DNA of 64,000 nucleotides. It comes from Symsagittifera roscoffensis. Taxonomy: Eukaryota > Xenacoelomorpha > Acoela > Convolutidae. Every line of letters begins with the position of its first letter. Positions within the stretch are counted from its first letter, which is position 1. Under the pieces are notes generated by a model. That model did no database searches. It was not told the DNA's origin and saw nothing but the letters and a program-made list of their open reading frames with translations. Of this stretch, positions 53,362-64,000 are shown in pieces. Position numbers and translations under genes: made by a program. The stretch is taken from the NCBI RefSeq assembly GCF_963678635.1, contig NC_087070.1, positions 10,078,539 to 10,142,538 on the forward strand, read 5' to 3'.

Positions 53362-54615
53362 TCAGTTCGTGCCCCTTGTCTTCGAGGTACTGGGTCCTGA
53401 TGCATTCGACACCGTAATTTGCCTCGTCAGTTCTTCTTCATCATCGGAATTTATCACGCTCTCTTTCCATGCCTTCGGCTGTTTGTAGGCTCGCATCCAT
53501 TCCTTCTGCTCTTGTAATCTTTTCGCCTGATTCGGTAGACCCTTCACTTTAGATTCCCTGTTCAAGCAAAAGGAGTTGTGCAAGCTCAAGCTCACGTTCT
53601 TCTACAAATCCTCCTCCAATATCAATTTCCTTGCCTTGGTATTATCTCTAAGACACTCTACCAAACCTTTTCCAACCCGTTCCGTGGTTATCGCAATGCG
53701 ATGGGTTAGCAAGGGTCTCTTGAAGACCTTCGGATCGATCTCGGTCAGGAACTGTCGATACTCTTTCTGATGCTTCTTCATGTGATTCTTCGTCACCGTG
53801 TACAGCCAAAACATCAGCGTCGCCCGAAACCATGAAAAAAATCTTATGCGACTCCACAGGTGCCTCAGCTCCATGGGCACAGCGAATACTTAACACGCAG
53901 TCTCGAACAGCTCAAGCCTCCGGCTGTAGTCAATGGCATGTATTGACTCCACTGTTGGTGCCCTCGACTCTCTATATTTCGTCTCGCTCTCCTCGATCCA
54001 TTGCAACGCCAGCTTTGAGCTCACCTCAAAAAGAGTGACCTTCTGCTGATGACTGGGTAGCCCTATCGACCGATTTTTTTACACATCCCATATCAAGCAG
54101 AGGTTCGAGTGCTCCAGGTACCACACTGTCCGTGACAGACAATGGCATGGGCATTCCCCGTAGGTCAGGTTGATGCTCCGGAGGTTGCGCTCTCCCGAAA
54201 ATTCCAACAGGGGTTCAAACTCCATCATCTTCTCATGCTTCACGTCATTTTCCTCCATGGCTGGGGAACTATTCATCGCTTTCCCAATCGTATTCTGTCT
54301 TTCAAAGTCACTCGTATTCGCCTTCTATAAACTTCAGAGTTCTTACCCCCAGATCTCACTCAAGTCCTCCCTTCGATCTCCAGGCACCGCTTCTAGTATC
54401 TTCCGCAACAACCGATGCAAGTGATGCGACACTCGTGCCAATCGCACACACTTGGGCACCGAGAAAGCCTTGTCGATTAACAACCTCTGACTAGGTGCTT
54501 CCACCATCGCCATGAATAATGGATAATGGCTTCCGCACATGTTGGCCATGACTGATCCCACCAGAGACTTCGCATTCATCGGTAAACTGTAAGCCTCGCT
54601 CACGGGAAATCCCAT
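53362..54615 (-). CDS. Last part of the accessory module, element D (fossil)
   Basis: Shows 'DKAFSVPKCVRLARVSHHLH', 'GECPCHCLSRTVWYLEHSNL', 'FFSWFRATLMFWLYTVTKNH', 'LLTHRIAITTERVGKGL' and 'LSLHNSFCLNRESK', each the counterpart of a block in B and C. It shows that the accessory module occurs in the A/D subfamily as well. Confidence 0.6.
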
Positions 54616-54691
54616 CTCCGCCTCAAGACCTATCTTCCATCACCTGATGTGCTTCTGGATCATTTGTAACATTGCTGGCCAAGGCTCCATG

Positions 54692-56051
54692 CTAGTATCC
54701 AGTATCCCTAGGTGTATTTTCCCTTCTTTCTATCTCGCTGTGTTCTAGTTTCATTTCTCTTTCTGGCATGGTGTGATCTTCTTGCAAGGAGTGTTCACTG
54801 TCGTTTATGATCTGCCGCTCCTCATTGGCTACCAGCTCACTCACGTTCACCAATTCTTCTCCTGTCTCTTCAGGCTGTATCTTGTCGATCAAGAAGTCAT
54901 CACCATACCTGTTGTATCTCATGCCTGTCCTCTTACGCCCACCTTTTCTGGTTTCTTTCGTCATTTGTAAATCTGGTTCTGTCCATTTTGGCACCTCTTT
55001 TTGCTCTGGATAAATCCAATCTTCCTCTGCGAAAGATCCTTTGACGACATCCACCTCTATTTTTTCGTTGTCATTCATGCTCACGTTCTCGTTGCCATCA
55101 TTCTTCTCTCTGGTGCCTTTCTCGTTCACCTCGCATGCTGGTTCTACCAGTAGATACTCGAGTCCTTCCATGTTCTGTGGTACGCACCTTTGATGAAACG
55201 TGAGGTGTCTGATTTCGTAGTGCGCCGCACGCCCTGTACTCAAGCGATAGAACCGACCCTGCTGGTGCACTTCCGTTATCATAAACGGCCCTCTCCATTT
55301 CTGCAGCAGCTTTTTTGTCCCTTTTGGAGGTATGATATTCTGGAACACACAGACGTATTGTCCCACTGCATATAGCTTCGCCTGAAGTATTTTTGTCGTA
55401 CTTTTTCCGCTGTCTCATCTGTGTCTGCGCTGTGTTCCTTCTGCACAGCTCTTTCGTTTCCTGTTGTTTCCTGACTGCTTCCTTCACATACGCCTGAGGC
55501 GACGTCTTCTTTCCTTCATATTCCGGATAGAAGCAGGTCAGGGGCATCGCTCTCTCCCTGCCTGTTAACATCATGAAGGGACTGATCCCCGTTGTTGAGT
55601 ATTGCGTGCTTTTATACGCCCATACCACCTGCGGCAGATATTTGTCCCTCTGTCATATCTGGTTATAATCTGAGTCTGTCATGCAGATCTGTTGATGGTC
55701 TATCTGCACGACCTCGTTAAATTCCGAGCTTTCCACAGACTTAAGAGGGAATTTAATTTTCCCAGGTATCTTCACCTGCAAGCACGACATACATGCGTTC
55801 ACCCATCTTTCACAAGCCTTCCTCAACCCTGGCCAATCAAACCTGTGTTTTATTCTTTGTTGTATCTTTTCTATCCCCTGATGTCCCATCTGGTCATGCG
55901 ATCTGAACAACACTTCCGTTTGGTATAGCTGTGGTATTATGATGAGGTTATGCATGTGTAGTTTTTTTTCTTCGTCTTTTCTCCTGCAGGCTACCACGCC
56001 ATCAGCTGTGTGATAGAGTAAGTCCCTTCTATCTTTGTAGAACTGGCTCAA
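54692..56051 (-). CDS. pol: Integrase and acidic tail, element D (fossil)
   Basis: HHCC region 'SHDQMGHQGIEKIQQRIKHR' with 'CMSCLQVK' at about 55780-55920, first catalytic block 'VVQIDHQQICM' at about 55680-55720, and GPY/F 'WRGPFMITEVHQQGRFYRLS' at about 55240-55300. The acidic tail matches A closely ('ACEVNEKGTREKNDGNE'). Confidence 0.8.
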
Positions 56052-56134
56052 GATCTTGTAACTATCCTCTTCCAGGGTCCCCCTTCTCTTTCACTCCCGT
56101 CCGAATCCATTTTGAGAGGTTGCTCGTCATTTTG

Positions 56135-57122
56135 TCATTCTTCTGGGCTCTTATCAGATCCGACAGCCTGTCTCGTTTTGACGTGTTCCTTAAATGCCAC
56201 AATTTGACAGTTCTGTTCTCCGGGATTGTGGATGTCGTCTTTAAGATTCACGCAAACTATTCTTCTCAAGACCTCCCTGTCGTCCTCTGGTTCTAGATTC
56301 GTCCTGATGTTTGAATTGCAGGATACCTCCCTGATTGGTTTTCGTGACACTGCTATCTTCTCAAGCTCTTCCCCTCCATACGCGTCATGATGTTATAGGT
56401 TCAAGGGTCTGTTTGCAATTGCTTGTCATGGTACTTCATTTTTTCTTCAGTTAATATTGTGCAAAGACTGTCTGGCTCATCATCACTCTCCTCCGAACCA
56501 TCATCCCATTCTTCCGACTACCCGGACAAATTCTCTTCCTCATCATCTCTTTCTGGTTTCGGCCACTCCCCAGACTCTTGATCTAGTCCAAGGTGTTCAG
56601 CTTCCTCCTTGAACGACACTCTCTTCCTTCCTATCGTCGTCCGCCTGATTACTTTTTCCTGAATTCTCTAGACTAGTGTTCGCACAAACTCCTTATTTTT
56701 TCGGAGTCCCCGCCATGTGAGTCCCCGCCATGTGAGTCCCCGCCATGTGAGTCCCCACCATATGAGTCCCCGCCATGTGTTACTTCCCCTCTTTTCAATA
56801 TGGTGACTTCCGGTCTGTCTTTGCCACTTTCGGAGACCACAGGTTTGTCGTCTGCTAGTTTTTCGAGTAGTCTCCTTAATTCCTCTCCTACCGTCACCTT
56901 TCCTGTTTTCACTTCATCGAGGTCGTAGCCTTTTGCCTTCAGCGTTTCCCTCACTATCTTCGACTTGTGCATTATTTCCATCGGCATCCCTAAATGTCTT
57001 ATGAGAATTTCTTTTGCTTGATGTTCAGTTGGTAATTCGGGATGGTCCTCTATCGGTTTTCCTGACTTATCGAGCCATCTCGTGAGCGGTAGGCTGTCAT
57101 ATGTCCATGAAAGAAAAACCAT
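56135..57122 (-). CDS. RNase H to integrase linker, element D (fossil), with a 15-bp repeat
   Basis: Acidic linker matching A in 'SRKPIREVSCNSNIRTNLEP' and 'LPLTRWLDKSGKPIEDHPEL'. It includes the 15-bp repeat at 56703-56779 that encodes repeated Gly-Gly-Asp-Ser-His. Confidence 0.65.
56703..56779. repeat. 15-bp tandem repeat, five copies
   Basis: A unit of 'gagtccccgccatgt' repeated five times with two changes in one copy. Its length is a multiple of three, so it expands the coding frame as GGDSH repeats. It is not present in A. Confidence 0.9.
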
Positions 57123-60008
57123 CTTTGACCGCCGGTCTATCAGCGTCCCTTTGCTCCTGTCTCTCGTAGAATTCCGTCTTCTTGCTCAAGCTGTCGGCAT
57201 TTTGATGCTTGTCCCTCGTTCTATGTTCAATGATCATGTTGTAACCATTCAACCGCACTATCCATCCCCCGTAACTCTGACCATTGAGTACGTTTTCAAC
57301 CAATTGAGTGCTCTGTTGTCGACCCGTAGCTTGAATGGTGCGTTATCCAGGTATGTCCTGTATTTTTCCACAAAGGTGACGATCGCAAACATTTCCGCTT
57401 TGTGTGCCCCGTACTTCATTTCCGTATCACTCAAGACTTTGCTCCCATAGGCGATCGGTCTCAACACTGTCTTTCCGTTCCGCCCCTGTTCTTGATGGAG
57501 TATGCCAGAGATAGCTACTACCGATGCATCCGTGTCCAGCTCGTACATTCCTTTTTCTGTTGGCATGCCTAGCACAGGTGATTCACACAATTTTTTCTTT
57601 ATTCTTTGAAATGACTCCTCAGCCGCGTTATTCCACGTGAACTTCTTGCCCTTGTGCCTCATGAGTTGTTGCATTGGATATAATTCATCCGCATAGCCCT
57701 TGATGAACTCCCTCTCCCCGTAGCAATTCGCAAAACCCAAGATGCTCATCAACTGGTGTTCTGTTTTTGGCGATTTTCAAGTCAGTATTGCCTCTACCGC
57801 GTCTGGGTCTGGTCTACTGTCATGTTTATCCACCATTCTCCCCAGGTATTTACTCGAATCCTTGCGAATCTCACACTTCGAGGGCTTGTATTTCAGCACT
57901 GCTCTTTTCATGCAAGCGAACACTTCATCTAGTCGTTCAATGGGATCCTCCAGGGTAGGTGTTGCAATCACCACGACATTTACGTAGCACATTAACAAAT
58001 TGCCATATTTCTTCGTTACGATAGTCAGTGCTTGTGCCATCAGTCGTTGGAACGTGGCTGCCGCATTGCAAAGGCCAAGGGCATCCTTTCCCATTGAAAC
58101 AACCTTAGCTCGCAAGCAAATCCCGCCTTGTCCGTCTTGTTTCCTCAGTGGTACCTGCCAAAAAGCCGACCCTAGATCAAGAGTTGTAAAAAATTTAGCG
58201 TATCCTAATTTTGAAAGACTCTCATCTATTCTAGGTATGGGATAGGCATCCTCCACCGTGACGGCGTTCAGATATCGAAAGTCACAACAAAACCTAAGTT
58301 GATCTCCTTTCTTTTTAGCCATCACTACTCCACACGCCCATGGTGATTTGGATGGTTCTATCTTGTCATGCTCTAGTAGGGTCTCTATATCTTTTCTACA
58401 TGTATCCGACTTGTTTGGGGTCATATGCTTAGCCCCCTCACTGTGCGGTACTGCCAACTCCTCTAGCTCTATTTCATCTTCAACGAAATTACAGCATCCG
58501 ATGTCTGCCTTATGTCTCGAAAAAACATCCTGATTCCTATCTAGCACATCCTTGATGGCATTGAGCTGTTCGTCTGTTAACTTCCCCTTAAGTGCTCAAT
58601 TTCTGGTAATACTGGCTTATCCATTTTCAATTCCTCTGGTGTGGGTCTTTCTGGAAAACTCGAACAGCTCGAAAGTCCATCGTCTGTCTCTGACTTAAGC
58701 GACTTCACAAAACCTAACGAATGTTTTATTTTCTTCAATCTTCTCAAGATACAAATTTTGTCCCCATGATTTGGGCAATCAAAACTTTCATTTTCTTTCA
58801 CATTTTAAGTCATTTCATATCTAGTTTTTACGGGCAGTGCGTATCCCAGCTTCCTCCCACTTTGGATTGTGATTGGTAAATCAAGAGTATTCAATAAGAC
58901 ACTGACGCAGAGACCACTCTTGGTTATCGAGAAGGATCTTCCTAAAATAGCAGCCTTTTGACTGTTTGGATTCGGTAATATACATACTTGTTTATTGTCA
59001 CTTAGTTCATTAGACTTTTTCATCCGCAAACTTACTATTGCCGCCTCATTCGCTTTCAGCGTTACCCTTCTACTCAAGAAAACTGGGGCCTTATTTTCTT
59101 TCGCCATTATCAAGTTTAGCGGTTTAACTACATACTTCCTTTCCGGGTTTCGAATCCTGAACATCGCATTGTTAAGATCAATTATTACATCGAAATTCCT
59201 GATGAAATCTCTGCCCAAGATGAATTGGTCAGAATCATCTAGATTCTCCATCACCAGAAAGCTCATCCACAAATTGCGTTCCCCCAGAGTTAGGGCTATT
59301 GTTGGTGTTCTGCCTAGAACCCGAAGCGCGCCCTTGTTTGCTGCTGACAGCCGTATTCTTGAGTCTATCAAGTCATCTTCGCCGAATCCCATTTTCTCCA
59401 TGTTTCGATTGGTATTACACTCAAGACGGCTCCTTTGTCCAACCACCCACGCAAATGCGTCTTCTTCCTGCGTATGTCCAGTACATGTGCAGATACGTCT
59501 GCTTCTGTTCCCAGATGCATGGCACTTCTTCTAGCATAGCACAGTGCCCAATCGATCTCACTTTCAGTTCTTCTCTACCAACATAGATTTGTCCGGCTAG
59601 ATCTTCGTCACATCTTATCATCGTCTTTGTATAGATGTTTATTCCATCTATGTTCAACATGACCTCATGTGGACCATAGACTTCCGTGTATCTGTTGTCT
59701 ATACGAATTGATTTGCCACCACCTCTCGTGAGTAATGCTCTTAGAGCTCTAGAAGGAGTTAGCGGGCTTATTGTTCTTAAGTAATCATCATACACATCAA
59801 TTTGCACTAATGTTTGATCACTCGGTTCACTCAGGTTCCTCGTTACTTCATGACCACCCACGGTGATTATTGACATGTTTCTTGTCCCAATCTCTGTAAT
59901 ACCAAATGGTTTCCTGATAACCATCTTCAAGGTGTTGCAATCACTCCTGTTCATAATGTTTTCTCCGGTCTCTGGTTCTGGCCTCATCGTCGAGAGTGTT
60001 TCATTCAT
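57123..60008 (-). CDS. pol: Protease, reverse transcriptase and RNase H region, element D (fossil)
   Basis: RNase H 'HQNADSLSKKTEFYERQEQR' is at about 57160-57220, with 'LDTDASVVAISGILHQEQ' at about 57490-57540. RT blocks ('KFFTTLDLGSAFWQVPLRKQ', 'MIEPSKSPWACGV'-like) lie at about 57780-58420. The segment before RT (58577-59446) matches A ('GRSFSITKSGLCVSVLLNTL', 'FILGRDFIRNFDV'). Confidence 0.85.
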
Positions 60009-60070
60009 CTTTTGTCTTTCTGTTTTCTGTTATAGCCGTTGCTCAATTTCTTTGGTCACCAAGTCTTGCT

Positions 60071-61915
60071 TCACTCTGTTGATATCTCTAGTGAATTATT
60101 TGTCTCGGCCCCCGCGGCATCTTTGACTTGTGTTACGGGCTTTACTGTCTTCGTTGATAACTCACTACTTGATGTCTCTTTGTTCTGCAAGTCGTTTTCA
60201 GCCTGTCTGTTCCTGGTGTTTTGCACCGCAGCCAGTGCCAATTTATGTTTTGGGTGACTCTGATTCTTCACTGACTCCCAAAACAGGGGACAGTCCATCC
60301 TGAAATGGCCCTCTTGGTTGGAGAAAAAACACTTCGCGCCTGTTTTGATGATGAAACCACTGTAAAACTCGAGTTCTTCCGTGTGACTCATGTCTTCTTT
60401 GTCTGGCGCTTAACCCAAGCTTTTCATGCCTTGTTTGTATGTTGTGCAATCCGCTACATGATGATCCGCCAATTCACAGTTTGCACATGACCTTCAATTG
60501 TCCATGTCGTCCCTAGGTTTGTACCATGACGACCTTTGTTGTTGGCTTTCCCCATGCATGTTTCTGCTTTCCGAGAACGAGTATTTCTTTGGTTTCCTTA
60601 ACATATACTCTCTTGACTTTTGTCTCATCTCCTCTTGGGTTGGTGCATTATCCTTCGATAGCGTATAATACGTTGCCAACATCGTTCTCAAGTCGTCAAT
60701 TCTCTTTCGGTCAATAAACTTTAAAGCGATGGTAAAGTTTTTTCTGTTTGTCGATTCCTCTGGATCGCTTCTCCTCCTCAAACTTTCAAGATCATCCAGA
60801 AATCGATCAATCGATTCTCCATCTCTTTGTCATCTCTTTTTTGAATCTCATCATCGGCTGATGACCCTTCATACCGGATCGAAATTGATTCAACAGTATC
60901 TCAAAGATTTTATCTGCGGTATCACGCTCCTCCTCCTTCTTTGCTACAACGCACTTTAGCGCTGTGCCCTCTAGTTTGCTTAATATCGCCTTGCAGGCCA
61001 GCCTCTCATTGTTCAAGTTGTCTCGTTCTAGATCTAGTCTCATTACTTCAACCCAGGTATCAATGCAAGAGTTTCTCAAGAGTATAACCAATTTGGACTG
61101 TATGGCACCAGAACTTTCTGCTTGTTCCTTGCTCATTGTTTCCATTCTGGTCTCCAGACTCCACATTTTTTCATTCACGGTGTCGTACCGCTTTTTCATC
61201 CCCTCCATAGCTTTCTTGATATGTTTCTCTCCCTCTTTGTCGGTTGTCTCTACTTTGTCCGCCATCTGTTGTAGCTTTCCTCCGTGGCCCTCGCCAGGAC
61301 ATAGTAATTATCTAGGTTCTCAATCTTGTTGAGTCGTATTTCCTTTTTCAGCTCAGGGCGGTCCTTCTCGCTGCACTTCAGCTTTTTGTATATTTTTTCT
61401 AATTTTGTCATCAAGTCGCCCAGCTCAAATGAACGTGATTTTGACTCCATAATTCGTTTATCTTGGTTAGCCGTTGCTTCTTGTGTGACTTGCTCTTTAT
61501 CTTGTCTAGTTTCTGTTGTTATTGCGGAAACTGTCCCAAAAGTTGTGCTTTTCTCGGTCGCTGCTATTACCTCCTCTTTTTCCTTTGGTTTCATTTCGAC
61601 CATTGCTGCAAACCTCTCTGTGAACGACGTTCTCTTTGTTTGTGAATCGTTTTTTCCGCTGTATTGTTAGTTATAAGTTGTTTCGTCTACATTGCTCATT
61701 GGTGAAAACTCTTTTGTTTTCTGTTCCTGTTCTTCTACATTTGGCATGGGCGTTGATTCCGTCGTCTTCCGTTCCGCTCCGTCTATACTTTGATCTGGTG
61801 TCTCAAGATCAGATTCCTTGACCGGTATAGTCGGTTCTTCCAATACTTTCTCTTTGGCCTTATGTTCCTTGTTGCTTCTTGTGTTGACCTTTTTCACTGA
61901 AATATTCTTCCTCAT
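60071..61915 (-). CDS. gag: Gag, element D (fossil)
   Basis: N-terminal charged part ('SDLETPDQSID', 'TTESTPMPNVEEQEQ') is almost the same as in A. Coiled coil at about 61190-61430, Gag core ('WVEVMRLDLERDNLNNERLA', 'LEGTALKCVVAKKEEERDTA') at about 60890-61060, and knuckle region at about 60300-60510. Several breaks. Confidence 0.8.
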
Positions 61916-64000
61916 TACTCTCGAATTTGTTGGTTTTAGATTTCGTTGCGTTGAGGTTTGATTTTAGTTAAATCATATTCTTTTCCGTTCTGTTAGCGGT
62001 GCTCTTGTTTTCTTCAAAATTTCTATAAAAAAGTTTCTTTCTCTACAATTCTAATTTTTCTTATATTTTCAATTAGATTTTACAGTTGGAACTTGTCAAC
62101 TGTAAAATCTAATTGAAAATATTTAAAAAAAACCCTAGTCTATTAATTAATAAAAACCAGTTGAATAGTCTCTCCAAGATCATCCCTTTGACCCTTCGAT
62201 CGTTGGGACCCTTCGATCAGGTCTTGGTAGGGTCTTGGGACCCTTCGCACTATTCCTGGGACCCTTCCGGTAGGGTCTTGGGACTCTTCGATCTAGTGCC
62301 GAGACCCTTTGGTATTGTCCTGGGACCCTTCCCTCAAGTTCTGGTATCCTCTGGTAGGGTCTTGGGCCCTTCGGTATTGTCATGGGACCCTTCAGTACCG
62401 TCCTGGGACCCTTCGCTCAAGTGTTGGTACCTTCCGGTAGGGTCTTGGGACCCTTCGGTATTGTCGTGGGACCCTTCGGTACTGTCCTGGGACCCTTCGC
62501 ACAAGTGTTGGTACCTTCCGGTAGGGTCTTAGGACCCTTCACTCAAGTGTTGGTGTCTTCCGGTAGGGTCTTGCGACCCTTCGGTATTGTCCTGGGACCC
62601 TTCGATCAGTTATTGGTATTTTCCGTTAGGATCTTGGATACCTTCGCTCAAGTGTTGTGATCCTTAGGTTGGGTCTTGTGACGCTTCTGTACTGTCCTAG
62701 GACCCTTCGCTCGAGTGTTGTGATCCTTAGGTAGGGTCTTGGGACCCTTCTGTACTGTTCTAGGACCCTTCGCTCGAGTGTTGTGATCTTTAGGTATGGT
62801 CTTGGGACCCTTAGATCACTATCCCAGGACTCAGGTGTTCGGACCCTTAGATCACTCTCCCAGGAATGTAGTGTTGGGACCCTTAGATCACTATCCCAGG
62901 ACACTAGTGTTGGGACCCCTAGATCACTGTCCCAGGACTGAAGTGTTGGGACCCTTAAATCACTATCCCAGGACTTCCTCAAGGACTCCTTTGTCGTTTC
63001 CACTGATGAAGCTCTAGTGTTTTGTCTCTTCGTTCGCTCCCCCAGTACCACTCCCGTTGCTTCGTGTGAACATCTTCCCTGTTCCCTAGCTCAAGTGTCG
63101 GGATTTCCAACCCATTATCCGAACAACACCTCTAGTACTCGGGTGAAAATTTTCAAAAACCCAATTCTGTTAACCAAGTTTTTTCCCTTAAAAATTACCT
63201 TTGTTTCCTAGTTCCAATGAAAGTCGAAATACTACTTGCTTTTAACCTTATTTTATGATCGCTGTTTCACTAAGATTCAGTAAAATTCAATCCCAAAAAC
63301 CGTAAACGTCAAATGACAAAATAACAAAAACAAGAAAAACTTGTATATATACAAATACAATTGCGAAAATGCTTGTCTTTTGTTTAAAAAAAATGTCTGT
63401 TACCTGTTTGTCACGCATTTTTCCTCTCCCCTACTAGCGGTCTTAAGGGGTTTTCACATTTTGGGATCCAAAAACTGTCTATTTCCGATCTCCCCATCCG
63501 ATCCGGCCAGGTTACCTACCTTAATACAAGTTTGCTATCGAGTACCTTCGCGTTGCTACTCTTGTCGTGAGTCTTTAACTCAGTTTTTCTAATGTAACTA
63601 AATCGAGGATATCGGTTGTTTAGTTACTTTAAAAAAGCCTCCTTTTTTACATTTTTCAATTTTTCAACCACTAACCTCTTTTTTAACCAGTCCCCCTGCT
63701 AACCTCCCCCTATCTAGCCCTCCACTTGAGCCTAAGAATACCCTAAGCGCGATGGGTGCTAAACTTCTCAAGAGAAATCCGTAGAACATGTTTCCAAGCT
63801 CTGCTCAAGTAAAACGTTTCCTCAAAACAGTGGGAATCGCTTAATCGCTTTTACAGCTATCTCTTAAAGTATAAAGTGGATTTTAACGATACCTTTTTGA
63901 CCAAGCAGAACACCCTTGTGGTCCCTTCTCATTGTTGTGCCGTTTTGATCACGCTACTGGTAGTCCTTTCCCAGTCGCGTGTCCACTGTCTCTCAGGTCC
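61916..64000 (-). other. Leader of element D, continuing past the window
   Basis: No gene. A 20-bp inverted repeat ('attttacagttg' and 'caactgtaaaat', about 62078-62111) stands before the tandem array. Bases 63340-63760 are clearly related to A's leader at 12200-12560 ('aaaaaaaatgtctg', 'actgtctat'-like and 'cctcaagagaaa'-like blocks). The 5' LTR is not reached. Confidence 0.65.
62180..62990. repeat. Minisatellite in the leader of element D
   Basis: Variable tandem units built on 'cttgggacccttcggta' and 'gaccttcgctcaagtgttgg', with a higher-order pattern. From about 62800 the units change to 'gggacccttagatcactatcc'. Short plus-strand frames such as 'VLGPFGIVLGPF' are by-products of the repeat. 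Confidence 0.9.

Larger units (their letters stand above)
53362..64000 (-). mobile_element. Element D: Ty3/Gypsy-like LTR retroelement of the A subfamily (fossil), runs off the right edge
   Basis: Parts, from right to left: leader with tandem repeats (61916-64000), gag, protease, RT, RNase H, linker, integrase with acidic tail, and the last part of the accessory module. Macrodomain and SGNH parts are not seen. The proteins are closest to A throughout. It has many breaks and is clearly older than A. The 5' LTR would lie beyond the window. Confidence 0.8.

Overview
This window comes from a repeat-rich eukaryotic genome, most likely an animal. The basis is Ty3/Gypsy-type coding throughout (two CCHC knuckles, DTGA protease, YVDD reverse transcriptase, HHCC/DDE integrase with a GPY/F tail) and a primer site that fits a eukaryotic Asn tRNA. 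I see no host gene, rRNA, tRNA gene or CRISPR array, and the species cannot be told from the sequence. All meaningful coding is on the minus strand. Long plus-strand reading frames are shadows or products of tandem repeats.

The window is almost wholly built from four copies of one family of very large LTR retroelements, called A, B, C and D here. Read on the minus strand, each has the order LTR, tRNA primer site, long repeat-bearing leader, gag, protease, reverse transcriptase, RNase H, acidic linker, integrase, second acidic linker, macrodomain, then an 8.5-kb accessory module, a short 3' noncoding part with a polypurine tract, and an LTR. A (1 to about 14337) lacks its 3' end because the window stops. 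B (14761-38722) is bounded by LTRs of 923 and 924 bp and is about 24 kb long. C (14739-14760 plus 38723 to about 53090) is the element into whose 3' LTR B was inserted, and it lacks its 5' end. D (about 53362-64000) runs off the right edge. A and D form one subfamily, B and C another. A and B look nearly whole with a handful of breaks. C and D are more worn.

The unexpected part lies 3' of integrase, where an env gene would sit in a retrovirus-like element. Here there is (1) a macrodomain of the TARG1/OARD1 type joined to the integrase tail in A, B and C, and (2) a multi-part accessory module that begins with a coiled-coil protein joined to an SGNH (GDSL-type) hydrolase, followed by several conserved proteins I do not recognise. 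Because the same order recurs behind separate pol copies, and because B's LTRs enclose both, I infer that the module belongs to the retroelement. Other points of interest are tandem-repeat arrays in the leaders of A, B and D, a polypurine-tract motif repeated many times inside the coding region, and the nesting of B in C and of C in an older LTR remnant.
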